64,000 bases of DNA from Microcebus murinus (GCF_040939455.1 NC_134117.1:62766501-62830500), one strand, 5' to 3'. Shown: positions 1-13,232, counted from the stretch's first letter. Notes: generated from the sequence alone by a model not told the origin. A program made the numbers and translations.

Positions 1-1801
1 CATGAAATATAGTTTGCAAAAGTTCATCATGGGCATTCAATTTAACTTTTTCTATGCATGAAAATAGACATTTTTTTCTATCCTTAGCTTATATGATTCT
101 GTATGACTTGTGAATTACTTGGGGCTGTTGGCACAGTGACAATATAAACAAAATCTTATTCTGAGCCTAAAAACTTATAAGGAGAAAGAAAATTTAATAT
201 TGACTTTCTAAAAATTGGCATGATACAATAACATAATGGATCTTGGATACCTGAAAACCTTGTATAATTAAAACCTGTATAGATTACAGTGATTTAAGTA
301 GTCAAGATTCCATCTGGTCTCAGAAGTGAACATCAACATAAAATTATAATTTTTAAATGTATTTTATGTCTTAAATGATTAAAGTAAAATTTTAGGCAGC
401 AAAACATAACAGTGGGGATTGGAAACCCTATGAATAGAAATAAAGAGAGTAAGTTTGCAAAGCAGAAAGATTTACCCAGAATTTCTGCCTCTACTTGGCC
501 CGAGTGGAGAGAGAACTAAAAGACAATGAAAATCCAGTGTTTAATGCCTATTAATGGATTAAGAAAAAAAATAGGCAACATATTTCTTACACTGACAAGT
601 TAGCACAATCCTCCCGTAGGGGAAAGAGTGAATTAATGGTGGAACAGTGGCCGAGAACTGTGCCCTAATGGAATTCTTTCCATAAGAGAACCTAAAGTCA
701 AAGGAAAGGAGAGTCCTTCACAAAAATTCACTGTTCATCATTGTTTTCTCTCCTCCTCATTAGCTGTGATCTTGCTATATCTCTGTTCAAACTCAACTGC
801 AATGTGATTAGAGAATATCCTCAAGTATTACCTCAGGTACGAAACATGGTGGTTCACTCTGAATCCTAGAATGTCCCAAGATAACTTTTGCCCAGAAAGA
901 TGAACAGTATCTAGACTACCTATAGATAGGATTATTGGATTATATAACTTTTCCTCTGTAGGAAAATATATTTATATATTTATATATATATTTTATAAAT
1001 ATATTTATATACACACATATGTAAAACATGTAGAAAATTATAAACCCTTTGTAAATGATAACTCAAACTTTTGCATAAGAAGTTAATCCTATATTAAGTC
1101 AATTTCTTGTAATTAACCTGATTAATATTATACTTAAGTAGGTCTTGGTTTCTAAGGACAGCATCCCAGTTTCCCATCAGGTAACTAGCCCCTGATAGCA
1201 TCCTGATTTTAGCAATAAATTAAATGGTTGCCCTAGATTGAAAATTTCTTTATTTCAGAAGAATTTTTTTTTCTATTACTTCTTTAACGATTACTTCTAT
1301 GCCAAAAATTCCAGCTACTACTTAAATTTTCAATATCTGGCCTCCAAATCTTTTTTTGTATTTGCCTTAGTGATATTAGCCTTTAGTAATTTTTGTTCTC
1401 TACTTTTCTTTCATTCATACAAGTTTCTACAGTAATCATACCACTTTTTAATTCTTTTATTGAATAAATATTTTAGTTTGTAATCCAGTTTGATTATTCA
1501 ATCTTTCTTTTGTGCCTTTGGTATACTTACTTTACAGTTTGCATTATTTTTCAAATTAATTTTTGTCTCTGTAAAAATAACATGACTTAAAAAAATGTTA
1601 CTGTGAGGCTAATATTGTAAAACAATAGGTCCCTGCTCTACCTCTCCTGATACCCACCTCGGCCAGATGCCCTGAGACAATGATTTCAACTCTCTGAGTA
1701 TTTTTGTCCTATTTGCCTTTTATACTTTTAAACAATACACTTGTACTATTTTTGTGTTGCTACATAGTAAGTTGTGTATGAATGTGTTTGTGTGTAAACC
1801 A
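1..1801. other. AT-rich single-copy intergenic DNA
   Basis: I see no gene, no recognisable transposon and no long open frame here. The only low-complexity block is an AT-rich alternating stretch at about 960-1016. Short reading frames in this segment are low-complexity Phe/Tyr/Leu runs typical of AT-rich non-coding DNA. Confidence 0.6.
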
Positions 1802-1985
1802 CAGTGGTGTGTAGTAATAAAGAGCATGGTGCGTAGAGCCAGGCTGCTTGAGTGTGATCTCAGCAATCTTAGTTACTTGATATCTGATCCTGCATAAATT
1901 ATTTAATCAAGGTATCAGCAATTTCCTAATCTATAACTGGAAACGATAATATTATCTATTTCACAAGATTGATGTAGGATTGTTT
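1802..1985 (+). repeat. MIR SINE
   Basis: The order of motifs follows the MIR consensus in the plus direction: an 'agagcatgg...agagccaggctgcttgagt' head, then 'ttacttgatatc', 'aatttcctaatctataa' and 'gataatattatctatttcacaagattg'. It is strongly diverged, as expected for a repeat amplified before the placental radiation. Confidence 0.75.
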
Positions 1986-3954
1986 ATTTTCACTGATGTA
2001 TACTGCTTATGCATTTTCTCTATCTTTTCTTCAGTTTTGAACTCTATTTCTTATTTCATGTTCTCCTGTAACAGGAACCCATATTCTAACACTATACATG
2101 GTTCTTCTGGGATATGTACCTTTATTCTTATTATAATAGAATCCCCCAGAAGGCCACTTAGTTTATGCTTTGCCTACCTGCTTTTTTTCATCTTGAAAAT
2201 AAAACGTGCTGCACAGTTTTGTTGGCTGTCTCCTTGCTTCCTTTTGGATTGGTATTTCTCTCCCACAATTTCATTGATATTTGCAGGGAGAAGATAAACA
2301 GATGTCCACCTCTTCCATATTCCTAATGTATATACTTAAAAATTATTTTGCATATTTAGATAAATCTACAAAATCATGACACATGATACATCCATAACTA
2401 TAACATTTTTCTCAAGCTAAACAACATTGAAGCATTTTTCACTATCTCTCCTTCAAACAAGATAATGATATAAGTCTGTCTGCTGCTGAAATTATATGCA
2501 TGTAGTATGTAATCTTTTTTCTGGAGCTGGTAGGTAATATCTTCTGGCCATCTCTGCTCTAGACAGTTGAACAGTAAGAAGAGAAAAAAGCTGGTACAAT
2601 GGCACGCACTCTGAGGGAAGAAAGGACGTTCTAGGAGGGAGGTTAGATCAAGGATCTCAAAGTTGCATAGAAATGATAGCTCTACTGCCTGTAAAATAGC
2701 ATTGCTGGGACTAAGGTAGAAGTAAAAGACAACATGCTAAGTGTCACTGCGTGATTAAAAGCAAAAATTAGAAACAAGCAAATTATTGATTAAAAAGCAA
2801 ACATGATGAAAGGAAGATGAAAAGTAAAGTCATAATTTGAAGGTGTAAGAAGCTTGAAATGTGCATTTGGTTTTAGTCTGATGGACATTTGGAAACGTGT
2901 TTTACTTGAAACTTATAAGATGGAAAAAATGCAGATATGATTTTAGTATTTTTCAGGAGTCATTCTGAATCATGTATTGTTCCATCCCTGTATTAAGTAA
3001 TAATTAAGTTAATGGATTTTCCAAACAAAATGATTAGTATTTGAATTTAGGAGAGAATACAAGTACATGAAGCAAGTGGGTTAAAAAAACAAACACACCA
3101 TGATCAAGCAAATATTGGTTTGGCTTTTCATTTCTAATCTTAATCCCAGATAAATAAAGGAAAAGGCCATTTACTGCACTGTAAAATGAGAGTGGAGTTT
3201 AAGGAGGGCAGAAACAATTTGCAACAGTCATGTGTGATATAGCATGGAATTGGATATTGATGATTACTGAGGCCAATTAGTACTAGAATATTTACTGGAA
3301 TATAGATGTTTAATTTCACTCATCTTACGTAACCATGCACTATTATTCACTATCTTCATAAGGCAAGTGGGAATCGGACGCAGACATTTGTAAAGTTTGT
3401 CTAGTGCAGAATAGAAAGTGAATTAGAGAACTAATCCACATGTGGGGACTACTTTCCAGTTTCAAGACTCAGAGCAATTGTGCAAAAATTCAAGAGAAGC
3501 CCACTGCATGACATGTGCAATTACAATCAAAATAAAATCAGCATGAGGTTTCATGCACATTTTTCTTTTTGTCTAATAACAATTGGGATTAAAATCAGTA
3601 GACATGCCATATGTTACTATATTTTAAATGCAATATATCATTTAAGTTTTTTTTAAGCGTATTTCTATCCCACTTGTGGGATAGTTCTCAGAAAGAGAAC
3701 TATCAGATTTTAGGAAGAACAGAAACAGTTTTAAAGATTCAGTAGAGACATTATTGGAAGACAAAACAATACATGGCAGGCATTATAAAATGTATGTATG
3801 TGAAAGATCAGCTGGACAGTAAAGTGAAGAAAAAAATAAAAGGGAGTAGAAACTAAGTCACAGCCATATTCTCAAACCTAATGGAAGGATTTATTAAAGA
3901 ATCATTATAAATCCAGAAATTCTGGACCATTTATATATTAGAAAAGCTATATGC
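1986..3954. other. AT-rich single-copy DNA
   Basis: No supported gene or repeat. A 105-codon open frame at 1980-2297 is low in complexity and overlaps the end of the MIR, so I do not call it. Two overlapping perfect hairpins lie at 3665-3703 (see findings). Confidence 0.55.
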
Positions 3955-4245
3955 ATTCAAAGAATTTAAGTGCTTTACATGTGCCAGCTCATTTAATCCC
4001 CATAAAAAGCCTGTGTTGTAGAATCTGTAATTTTCCCCATTTTATAGAAGACAAAGCTAAGCCACAGAGATTTCTTTGAATTGGCTCAATGACACAGAAA
4101 TTAGAGAATAGATTATTTAGTATCATCGCAGTAAACCTAAGATAACTAAGTATCATAACATGAAACCTAAGACTCAGAGAAGTTTGGTGACTTGTCCAAA
4201 ACCACACAGCGGGCAAGATGTGCTCTCAGCACGTTGTCCTGATGT
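3955..4245 (-). repeat. MIR SINE
   Basis: The plus strand reads as reverse-complement MIR: 'tttaagtgctttacatgtgcc', 'ctcatttaatccccataa', 'ttttccccattttatagaag', 'gccacagaga' and then 'ggtgacttgtccaaaaccacacag'. An internal stretch of about 80 bases (around 4090-4165) looks inserted or duplicated between the conserved blocks. Confidence 0.8.
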
Positions 4246-4317
4246 AAATGAAGAGTCCATGCAACTCAAACACTGAATGGTCTGGATTAAACAGATCTTT
4301 ATTCTCCTCTTGGCTTC

Positions 4318-4485
4318 AATACTGCAGAGCTGTGAGAGGTTTGTCAAGTTATTGAAGCTTTCTAAGCCTGTGTTTCCATTTTGTAAGGTAAAGACGACAA
4401 TGCTTACCTGACAGTTATTAGGAAGAATAGACTGCTGTCTTTAAAACTCTTACTATGTGTGGTACCTGGCACAAGAGTTTCTGTT
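4318..4485 (+). repeat. MIR SINE
   Basis: This is the forward MIR order: 'ttgtcaagttattgaag', 'gcctgtgtttccattttgtaag', 'acgacaatgcttacctgac' and, at the end, 'ctatgtgtggtacctggcac'. With the neighbouring minus-strand MIR at 3955-4245 it forms a divergent pair separated by about 70 bp. Confidence 0.65.
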
Positions 4486-4679
4486 TCAAGGTATAAAAGT
4501 AAAAAAGTTTATTTTATTCTTTAGCAGGACAGAGAGAGAGAAGGGGGGTAAGAGAGAAGACAACAGTGTGGTGTCCCAAAGAAAGAGAAAGGAGATGCCT
4601 CACAGGATGTTTTTAACTGATTCTACCTCTTTCTCTGTCACTTTGCCCCGGGACCCTAGAAAATAAGGAATAAAAGCAT

Positions 4680-5395
4680 GTTCTGCTGCTTTGTTTGAAA
4701 TGCAATTTTGCCACACGGGCCTGTTCGGAGGGGGGAAAATGAATAAAAAGCTTTTCCTGGAGATAATATTCCCAAGTTTAATTTTTTAACTCGTTGAAAA
4801 TAATACACCTCAATTTAAATGCATAGTATGGATTATAACCTTTAGATAGTGCTATTTATACAAATAATATCATGCCTTCCAGAAGAACAAATAACACGAC
4901 ACCGATACGCATGATTACCATTAACCTTAATCAGATATGGCAAGCTCAGAATTCTGTGACTCAAGAAAGCGGTTTCCTGATTAGCTCTGCTCAGCAGCCG
5001 GCTCTCCCAGGCTGCACATTAATAACCCCAGCCCCAACCAGACGGAAAGGGAAAGCCAGAACATTTTTTTTTTTTTTTGGTGGAAAATGGATGATTATAA
5101 ATGGACTGGTCACAACATCTTCATTAAACAAATATGGCACATTGATCAGGGTGGCTGTCAAGTAGTTCTGATAGATTATTTTTTTTTCTTCATTTTTCTT
5201 TGAGAAAGATGTATTAGTTTAGCTCACTGCAAAGCACCCAAACATGCTTGTAGATCACTCCTCCCTTGTTAAAACAAACAGCCTTGCATATTGTGGACGA
5301 TAGATCAGTCACCATGGATTTTCCCAATAATTCATCCCAGAGCAGTCTATGGTTGGCTAGTCGCTTTGTAAAAGAGATATAATGTCTGTCCTATA
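4680..5395. promoter_or_regulatory. Candidate conserved non-coding element (possible enhancer)
   Basis: About 0.7 kb of non-repetitive DNA whose composition differs from its neighbours: more balanced bases, several CpGs and many words that resemble transcription-factor sites. Visible words include an Oct-like 'atgcaatttt' (about 4700), an A/T-box 'gctatttatac' similar to MEF2 sites (about 4851), a homeobox-like pair 'gattaccattaaccttaat' (4913-4931), 'cctgattagctc', forkhead-like 'ttaaacaaata' and 'ttaaaacaaaca', and a TALE-like 'ggctgtcaa' (about 5152). The longest open frame (4872-5165, 97 codons) crosses a T15 homopolymer and is not convincing as protein. Conservation itself cannot be seen from one sequence; this is inference. 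Confidence 0.3.
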
Positions 5396-6003
5396 GAGAT
5401 ATACATTTAAACGCTAAGTTCAACTCTTGGAAACTGAACTGAGTAATGTGTGTGACTGGATGTGTAATACAAATAATAGCACAAAAAATTTCAAAAAATA
5501 TTTAATTACTCTTTCACTGGAGCAGAGACTAGAAGACCTTAGTAGGGAAGTACAGATGATAAGACAAGAGTGTGGCATTGTGGAATGAAATAAACTAGCA
5601 AACTAAATTTAAGTTAGAGGACTTAGCCTCTAATTCAGGCTGTGTAAATAATCTACTGTATGAGATTCCCCTTCCTAATGTGCTTTAGCCTCATGTGTAA
5701 AAACCCTGTGGTTAAATTAGGTTGTTTTCACCTCTATGTTGTCCCTTCATGTCTGTGCTCCTACAGGTCTCCTATTTTTTTTTTAAAAAAATGATCTCCC
5801 AAGAAATGTGTATTTATTAATTACTAATTGAATAGATTCTTATCTGGTTTTGCTAGGTTTTCTGAAATGATGAATTTTTTTTCTCGATCCTTATTTTTAC
5901 TATAAAAGATTGATCTTTTGGACCCTTCCAGCTCTAATGCTATTTTTTTCTTGGAACACAGTGATTTGAAGCCATATAAATATAACTTGCCAAAGAAACA
6001 GCC

Positions 6004-6034
<31 letters not shown>

Positions 6035-7489
6035 GAAAAGAAATGTGAAAAAAATCAAGTAAGCCTAAGTGCTTCTTAAATGTCTTTTTTATCTGTCAAC
6101 TTTTATTTGGCCATTAACGTGAGAATATAGGGAAAAGAGAAGAGAGTTCTGTAGCTTTTATTTGGGGGAGTCATAATTATAGATTTTCTTAATGTAACTA
6201 CAATAATGATATATGTACAAGGCTTATGTTTATAAAAATGATATTTTATGAATTACAAAGTTATTCATAATATTATGGACTATTTATTAAAATACTAAAT
6301 ATAAAAAGAAAAAATTAAATAAATAGTATTTCTTCACATATTTATTACCACTGTAATGTTTTGTTGTATTTTCTTTTATTCTTTAATATAAGATTTATGC
6401 TATTTTAAAAATATTTAAATTTGATGTTTTGTCTAGTATATACTTTAATAAGACAATTATTATTAAAAAAATTAAAAGTTGGAATTAGAAAACCCAACAT
6501 ACTCTGATAAACATTTTTAGCAAAATTTGAAATATTAGGAATATAATGCCCTATTGATTTATCAATATGAGAATCATATTTCCATATGAATAAAATTAAT
6601 ATTGTTGTCAGAAAAATATTCCATTTTTTTGTTGCAACATAAATTCCATCTTATAACAAACCCTAGCCACATGGATTCTTCTATTTCTAAAGATGATACA
6701 ACTTAGGTTCTGGAAGGTTAAGTGTTTTATATGTTTTTGATATATATATATTGTTTGTTGTATATGAAAAATACTTGCTCAGGGTAAGTAATTAAAACTA
6801 TATCTTAGAGTATATATCCTGTATTAATTCCTACTGAGATTTTGATGGCAAGACATTCATGCATCTTTAATGTACCTATGACTATGTATGTAAATGTGTT
6901 TATAGTTTTGATAAATCATTTACACGACAATATTTCTTATTTTAAAACGTGGACATTGTTATTTTAAAACATTTTTGTTTTTATATTTTATTGCTCTATA
7001 CTGCTAACTCCAAATCGACATTAATGATTTGAATTGTCTTCCCATAGCTTTCTCTATATTTATACAATCGTGTACTGAATTTTTTATTTTATTTTTTAAA
7101 TCAAGGAACACATTTTATATATAGTTCTCCACATCTTGCTGGTCTCAATTTAAAGCAGATCATGAACATTCCTCCCAGTAAATCAATATAGATGTAGTAA
7201 ATTTTACATCAATTTGAAATGCAAATGTATTTCTCATGTAAGAAAAAGTTAACATATATTTGGATCATTTCAAGTTTATTCTTATGCTATGATAGATACT
7301 CTACCAATCACTTTACTTTGAACAAAGTACTAGTTGGGGAAAAGAAATATGTTATTATGGAATTGTAGCATTGCTAGTTTAAGATGTTTATAGAAATAAT
7401 TCTGTGGGTACTTTAAAGAGAAGTTAAATACATTTTTTAAATATTAGATATTATTCCAAAGGGTATAACCTCATAATTTTATTTGTTGA
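5396..7489. other. AT-rich single-copy DNA
   Basis: No gene or recognisable transposon. It contains an A-homopolymer at about 6005-6028 followed by an AAGAAAAG-type purine stretch, and a short TA run near 6739-6752. All open frames are short. Confidence 0.55.
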
Positions 7490-8665
7490 ACAGCATGATA
7501 CATAGATTTTATTTATTTATTTATTTATTTAATTTCATCATATTATGGGGGTACGAATGTGGTTAAGGTTACATATGCTGCACTTGCCTCCCCTCCCCCC
7601 TCGAGTCAGAGCTTCAAATGTGTCCATCCCCCAGGTGGTGCACATCGCATTCATTATGTAAGTATATATCCATCCCCACCTCCCCCCTTCCACCTGCCCC
7701 ACACCCAATAAATGTTTTTTGTGGTTTTTTTGACATTTTGGCTACATTTTATATCTTTGCCTATCCCTAGGAAGGGTTAGAGGTATGCCCTTTCCCTCCA
7801 CAATGCTCACCACATCCCTAAGATGTGGGTCTACCTCCCCAATCCCCGAATCCCTGGCGAATGCTACCACCATTTGAGCACCATAGTTTTAATCAGTCAG
7901 TACCAATTTAATGGAGAGTACATGTGGAGCCCATTTGCCTGATCTTGTGTCGCCTCACTTTGGATAATGGGCTTAAGCTTAATCCAGGATAGTATAAGTG
8001 GTGCTACCTCGCTGTCATTTTTTAGAATTGAGTAATATTCCATTGTAAACATATACCAAATTTTAATTATCCACTCATGAATTAACGGGCACTTGGGTTG
8101 TTTCCACATCCTTGCAATAGTGCATTGTGCTGCCATAAACATTTCAGGTGCAGATGTCTTTATAATAGAATGTCTTATGCTCTTTTGGGTAGATGCCTAA
8201 CAATGTTATTGCTGGGTCGAATGGTATTTCTATTTTTAGCTGTTGAAGATATCTCCAAATTCTTTTCCACAAAGGTTGCACTAATTTGCAATCCCACCAG
8301 CAGTGTAAGAGTGTTCCTGTCTCTCTGCATCCTCACCAGCATTTGTTGTTTTGGGATTTCTTGATACAGGCCATTCTCATTGGGGTTAGGTGGCATCTTG
8401 TTGTGGTTTTGATTTGCATTTCTCTAATGATTAGAGATGTTGAACATTATTTTATGTTTGCAGACCATTATTCTGTCTTCTTTGGAGAAGTTTCTGTTCA
8501 TTTCCATTGCCCATTTCTTGATGGGGTTGTTTGATTTTTTCCTGTTAATTCTTTTGAGTTCTAGATAGATTCTTGTTATCAGACCTTTATCGGAAGTGTA
8601 GAGAGCAAATATTTTCTCCCATTCTATAGGTTGTCTATTTGATCTACTGATAGTTTCCTTGGAAA
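7490..8665 (-). mobile_element. 5'-truncated L1 (same family as the full-length copy)
   Basis: On the plus strand the element begins with a (TTTA)n tail at 7507-7532. The reverse complement of a G-rich 3' UTR follows ('gcctcccctcccccc', 'gtccatcccccaggtggtgc'), then the reverse complement of the ORF2 C-terminus up to about 8665. The minus-strand frame 8142-7897 keeps the L1 C-terminal signature (KQPKCP, YTMEYYS-like, SP.NWY end) but is diverged and broken by stops upstream. No clear target-site duplication is left. It is older than the copies at 31925-38475 and 41286-41842. Confidence 0.9.
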
Positions 8666-8859
8666 AATCCAAACTAAATGGCAATGTAATAGTTGTTTAT
8701 ACTATAGAGCTCCTAAACATTGACCTGGTTGGTGGAGGTCACAAGTTGTTGGCACACAAACATTTGTACTTTGAGAAAAAAAGTATAGTTTCAAAAAAAA
8801 TACTATCTCACAGACACAATAAACAATGGTAAAAAGCATAAGATTTTTTCTAGGGCATA

Positions 8860-9375
8860 TATTATACATCTGAAAGAATTGAAAGCAGGATCTCAAAGAG
8901 ATATTAGCACACTCATGTTCATAATAGGCAAGAAGCGAAAGCAACCCAGGTGTCCATTGACGAATGAATGTATAAACAAAATGTGATGCATACATACGAT
9001 TAAATATTCTTCAACCTTGAAAATGAAAGAAATTTTCACACATGCTACAACATGGTTGAAACTTGAAAACATCTTATTTAGTAACATAAACCAGTCACAA
9101 AAAGACAAATACTGCATGATTCCACTTACATTACATATCTAGGGTAGTCAAAAATTTCAAAGAAACATAAAGTAGAATGGTGGCTGCCAGGGGCTGCAGA
9201 GACAGGGCAAAGATTCGTTGTTTAATGATTATAGAGTTTCAGATATAGAAGATGAAAATTTTCAGAGATCTGTTTCACAACAATGTAAATATACTTAACA
9301 CTTCTGAATTGTACACTTAAAATGATTAAGATGATAAATTTTATTTTATTTTTTTACCATAATAAAAAGTAATAC
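8860..9375 (+). mobile_element. Old L1M 3' end
   Basis: Plus-strand ORF2-terminal words typical of mammalian L1M are visible: 'gcaacccaggtgtccattgac', 'actgcatgattccactta' and 'agaatggtggctgccaggggctg'. The 3' UTR words 'gaattgtacacttaaaatg' and a weak A-rich end follow. It is heavily diverged with no open frame. Confidence 0.8.
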
Positions 9376-9620
9376 AATAGCAATAAAAAGCAAACCAATT
9401 TCTTCCTAAAGGTGGGCTTGGGGAGGTTTGGCTATGAAGGGGTATGAGGAATATCTTGATTTTCATGATGGTTACTCTACTTCATGGGTGTGAAAAAACT
9501 TATAGAATTGTAAACCAAAAACTGAATTTTACTGTTTACTTCATGGGTGTGAAGAAACTAATAGAATTTTAAAACCCAAACTGAATTTTACTGTTTAAGT
9601 TAAACTTTAATTTTAAAAAA
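9376..9620 (+). repeat. L1M-like 3' UTR fragment with a 59-bp tandem duplication
   Basis: The phrase 'tttcatgatggttactctac' and the following 'tcatgggtgtg' resemble old L1 3' UTR sequence. The unit 9479-9537 is repeated immediately at 9538-9596 with few differences ('ttcatgggtgtgaa', then 'actgaattttactgttt' in both). Confidence 0.55.
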
Positions 9621-10059
9621 AGTATAGGCACTGGAAAAAAAGAAATAAATTGTTCTAGTGACAAATAAAATTATTTCATAAAATATGAGAGTGTGAAAGC
9701 AACATTTTGATATTGTAAAAGTTTGTGTTCTAATAAAAAATAAAATATATGTTTGACTATTTTATCTTCCTGATATAAAGTTTTTATATTTATGTTTGTA
9801 AAAGGAAAGATTTAGAAGCAGGAAAACTTTAATTGGAAATGAGGAATCTCTTAGGTGAGTGTATAGTCGGAATTAATATACTAAAATTTGTTTAACAATG
9901 TAGTATTGATTTCTATTTAATTTGATGCAATTATTTTTGTCACTATAAAAATCTTATTGATTTAAAATATATCCTATATACTCATGTTTTTACTTTCATG
10001 GTGTAAAGTCCTAGGAGTAGGCAGTATATATAGTATTAATTCAATAGCTATATATATAT
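9621..10059. other. AT-rich single-copy DNA
   Basis: Nothing recognised; no open frame worth calling. Confidence 0.5.
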
Positions 10060-10440
10060 TTTTAAGCTTTTCTGAGGTATATTTGATATACAAAAAAACT
10101 ATACATAATTAATGTCTAAAATTTGGTATATTTGCACATATGTATATATCTGTGTAGCTATCTCCACAATCCAGGTAATAAATATGTCCATCGCCTCCAA
10201 AAGTTTCCTCTGTCCCTTGGTTTTCTCTTACCTTGTCTTTTCTTTTCTTTTTCCTTTTTTTTTTTGTGTGTAGTAAGGACACTTAACATGGGATCTATTT
10301 TTATATTACTTTCTAAGTGGAAGATGTTTACATTTCCATCAATAATATCTGAAATAATTTTTTAATTTGTATATTTTTTATTAAATGTAAGTATTTTAGT
10401 CATTTATAATTACTGTCTATTTGATAGTAAGATTGGTACT
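10060..10440 (-). mobile_element. Old L1M 3' UTR fragment
   Basis: 'gaggtatatttgatataca', 'tagctatctccacaatccag' and the following clinical-looking C/T-rich words are reverse complements of an L1M 3' UTR. It is highly diverged. Confidence 0.6.
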
Positions 10441-13030
10441 GTATTTTATTTTAATTAAAGAACTTTATTATTTGGAGAATTTTGAGATTCACAGCAAAAA
10501 TGTTCCCATATACTCCCTGGTTCCCTCCACACACAATCTCCCTAGTATTGAAAGCTGCATCACAGTGGAATATTTGTTATAGCTGATGAACCTGCATTGA
10601 CACACCATTATGAAAAATCCATAGTTTACATTAGGATTCACTGTTGGAACTGTACATTCTCTGAGTTTTGAAAAATGTATAATGTATCAACTATTATGAT
10701 ATCATATAGAATAGTTATACTGCCTTAAAAGTCCTCTGTGCTCTGCCTATTCATTTCTCTCTTCCATAACCCCTGGAAACCCAGGATCTTTTTACTATCT
10801 CCATAGATTTGCCTTTGCAAGAATGTCATATAGTTGGAATTACACAGTATGTAGACTTTTCAGATTGTCTCCTTTCATTTAGCAATACACACTTAAAGTT
10901 ACTTTCATGTCTTTTCATGATTTGATAGCTCATTATTTCTTTCCCTTGCCCATTTTTAAATTGGATTATTAGATTTTTTCCTATTGAGTTTTTGGAACGT
11001 CTTATATATTCTTGTTATTAATATTAATCTTTTCTCAGATGGGTGCAAATATTTTCTCCCATTCTGAGGATTGTCTTTTCACTTTGTTGATTGTTTGCTT
11101 TGCATTGCAGAAGCTCTTTAGCTTACTGGAATCCCATTTGTCCAATTTTACTTTGGTTGTACAGGCTTCGGGGGTATTACTCAAGAATTCCTTGCCTAGA
11201 CCAATGTTCTGAAGCATCTCCCCAATGTTTTCTTTTAGTATTTTCATAGTTTCAGGTCTTAGATTTAAGTATTTAATTGATTTTGATTTGATTCTGTATA
11301 TGGCTAGAGATTATGGTCTAATGTAATTCTTCTGCACATGGATAGCCAGTTTTTCAGCACCACTTCTTAAAGAGACTATCTTGTCCCCACTGTATGCTCT
11401 GGGCAACTTTGTCAAAGATAAGTTCACTACAGGTGTGTGGATTCATTTCTGGGTTCTCTTTTCTGTTCCATTGGTCTGTGTGTCATTTTTTATGCTAGTG
11501 CCATGCTGTTTTGCTTACTACAGCTCTGTAGCATAATTTGAAGTCAGATAATATGAGTCTTCTATTTTTGTTCTTTTTGTTTGGAATGGTTTTGGATATT
11601 CTGGGACTTTCATGGTTCATATACATTTTAGGATTATTTTTTTCTATTTTTGTGAAGAATGTCATTGGTGTTTTGAGGTAGATTGCATTGGATCTATAGA
11701 CAGCTTTGGGTAGTGTGCAAATTTTAACAATATTGATTCTTCCAATTCATGAGCATAGAATATCTTTCCATTTTTTTGTGTGTCCTCTTCAATTTCTTTC
11801 ATCAATGTTTTATAGTTTGTTTTTTTAATAGTGATCTTTCACTTCTTTGATTAAATTTATTCCTAGGTATTTTATTTAATTTGCAGCTATTGTAATTAGA
11901 ATTACTTCACTGTTTTCTTCTTCAGATTGTTTACTGTTGGCATATAGAAATGCCACTGATTTTTGTATATTGATTTTGTATTCTACAACCTTATTTAATT
12001 ATTTTATCAGTTCTAATAGTTTTTTTGGTGGAGTCTTTAGGTTTTTCTAGATACAAGATCATGTCATCTGCAAACCAGGATAATTTTACTTCTTTCTTTC
12101 CAATTTGGATTCCCTTTATTTCTTTTTCTTATCTAATTGCTCTAGCTAGAATTTCCACTGCTGTGTTGAATAACAGTGGTAAAGGTGGGTATCCGCGTCT
12201 TGTTCTAGATCTTAGGGGAAAGGCTTTCACTTTTTCCCCATTCAAGATGATATTTGCTGTGGGTATGTCATATATGGCTTTTATTGTGTTGAGATAAGTT
12301 CCTTCTATATCCTGTTATTTGAGAATTTTTATCATGAAGGTATGTTGAATTTTATTGAATACTTTTTCAGCATCAATTGAAATGATTGTATTGTTTTTGC
12401 CCTTTGTTCTGTTGATATGATGTATCACATTGATTGATTTGCATGTGTTGAACTGACTGTCCTTGCATCCCTGGGATTAATCCCACTTGATCTTTATAAA
12501 TAATCTTTTTATTGTGTTGTTGAATTCAGTGTGCTAATATTTTGTTGAGAATTTTTGCATCTATATCCATCAGTGATATTGGTCAATAGTCTCCTTTTTT
12601 TGTTGTGTCTTTTGCCAGAGTTTGATATCAATATAATACAGGCTTTGTAGAATGAGTGTGCGAGTATTCTCTCCTCCTCACCTCCTTAATTTTTTGGTTT
12701 TTTCTTGGAATAGTTTAAGTAGGATTGGTATTATTCTTTGGATACTTGTTAGAATTCAGCAGTGGAGCCATCAGGTTCTGGACTTTTCGTTGATAGGAGA
12801 CTTTTTATTGTTGCTTCTGTCTCATTACTTGTTATTGGTTTATTCAAGTTTTCACTTACTTCCTTGTTCAATCTTGGTAGGTTGCATACATATAGGTATT
12901 TATCAATTTCTTCTATATTTCCCAATCTTTGGATTTCCACAGTATCAGTTGTAATGTCTTCTTTTTCATCTTTGATCATATTTGTTTTGATCTTTTCTCT
13001 TTTTATCTTGTCCTTATTCCAAGAACAATA

Positions 13031-13232
13031 CAGTATGATAACTATTTATATAATGTTTATATTATGTTAGGTATTATAAGTAATCTACAGATACCTTAAA
13101 GTATATGGGAGGATGTCCATAGATTCTGTGCAAATGTTATGCCATTTTACATAAGGGACTTGAACATCTTTGGATTTTTGTCTCTGCATGAGGTCCTGAA
13201 GCCAATTCCCCACAGATATCAAGGAAGCACTA
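13031..13232 (-). mobile_element. MER2 DNA transposon (Tigger/pogo type MITE)
   Basis: The reverse complement of MER2 is recognisable. It starts 'cagtatgataactatttata', continues 'ggtattataagtaatcta', 'aaagtatatgggaggatg', 'gccattttacataagggact' and 'ttggatttttgtctctgc', and ends near 'gatatcaaggaagcactata'. TA at both edges fits the TA target of mariner/pogo elements. It lies inside the minus-strand L1M, so it inserted after that L1. Confidence 0.75.

Noticed and set aside
49..63. Short ATG-rich start at the left edge as a possible exon
   Set aside because: No open frame of useful length and no splice-site pair.
1980..2297. 105-codon plus frame
   Set aside because: Low-complexity Phe/Ser/Ile composition in AT-rich DNA starting in a MIR; no domain.
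4872..5165. 97-codon plus frame inside the candidate non-coding element
   Set aside because: Crosses a T15 run giving a Phe string, with no similarity to a known protein that I can see.
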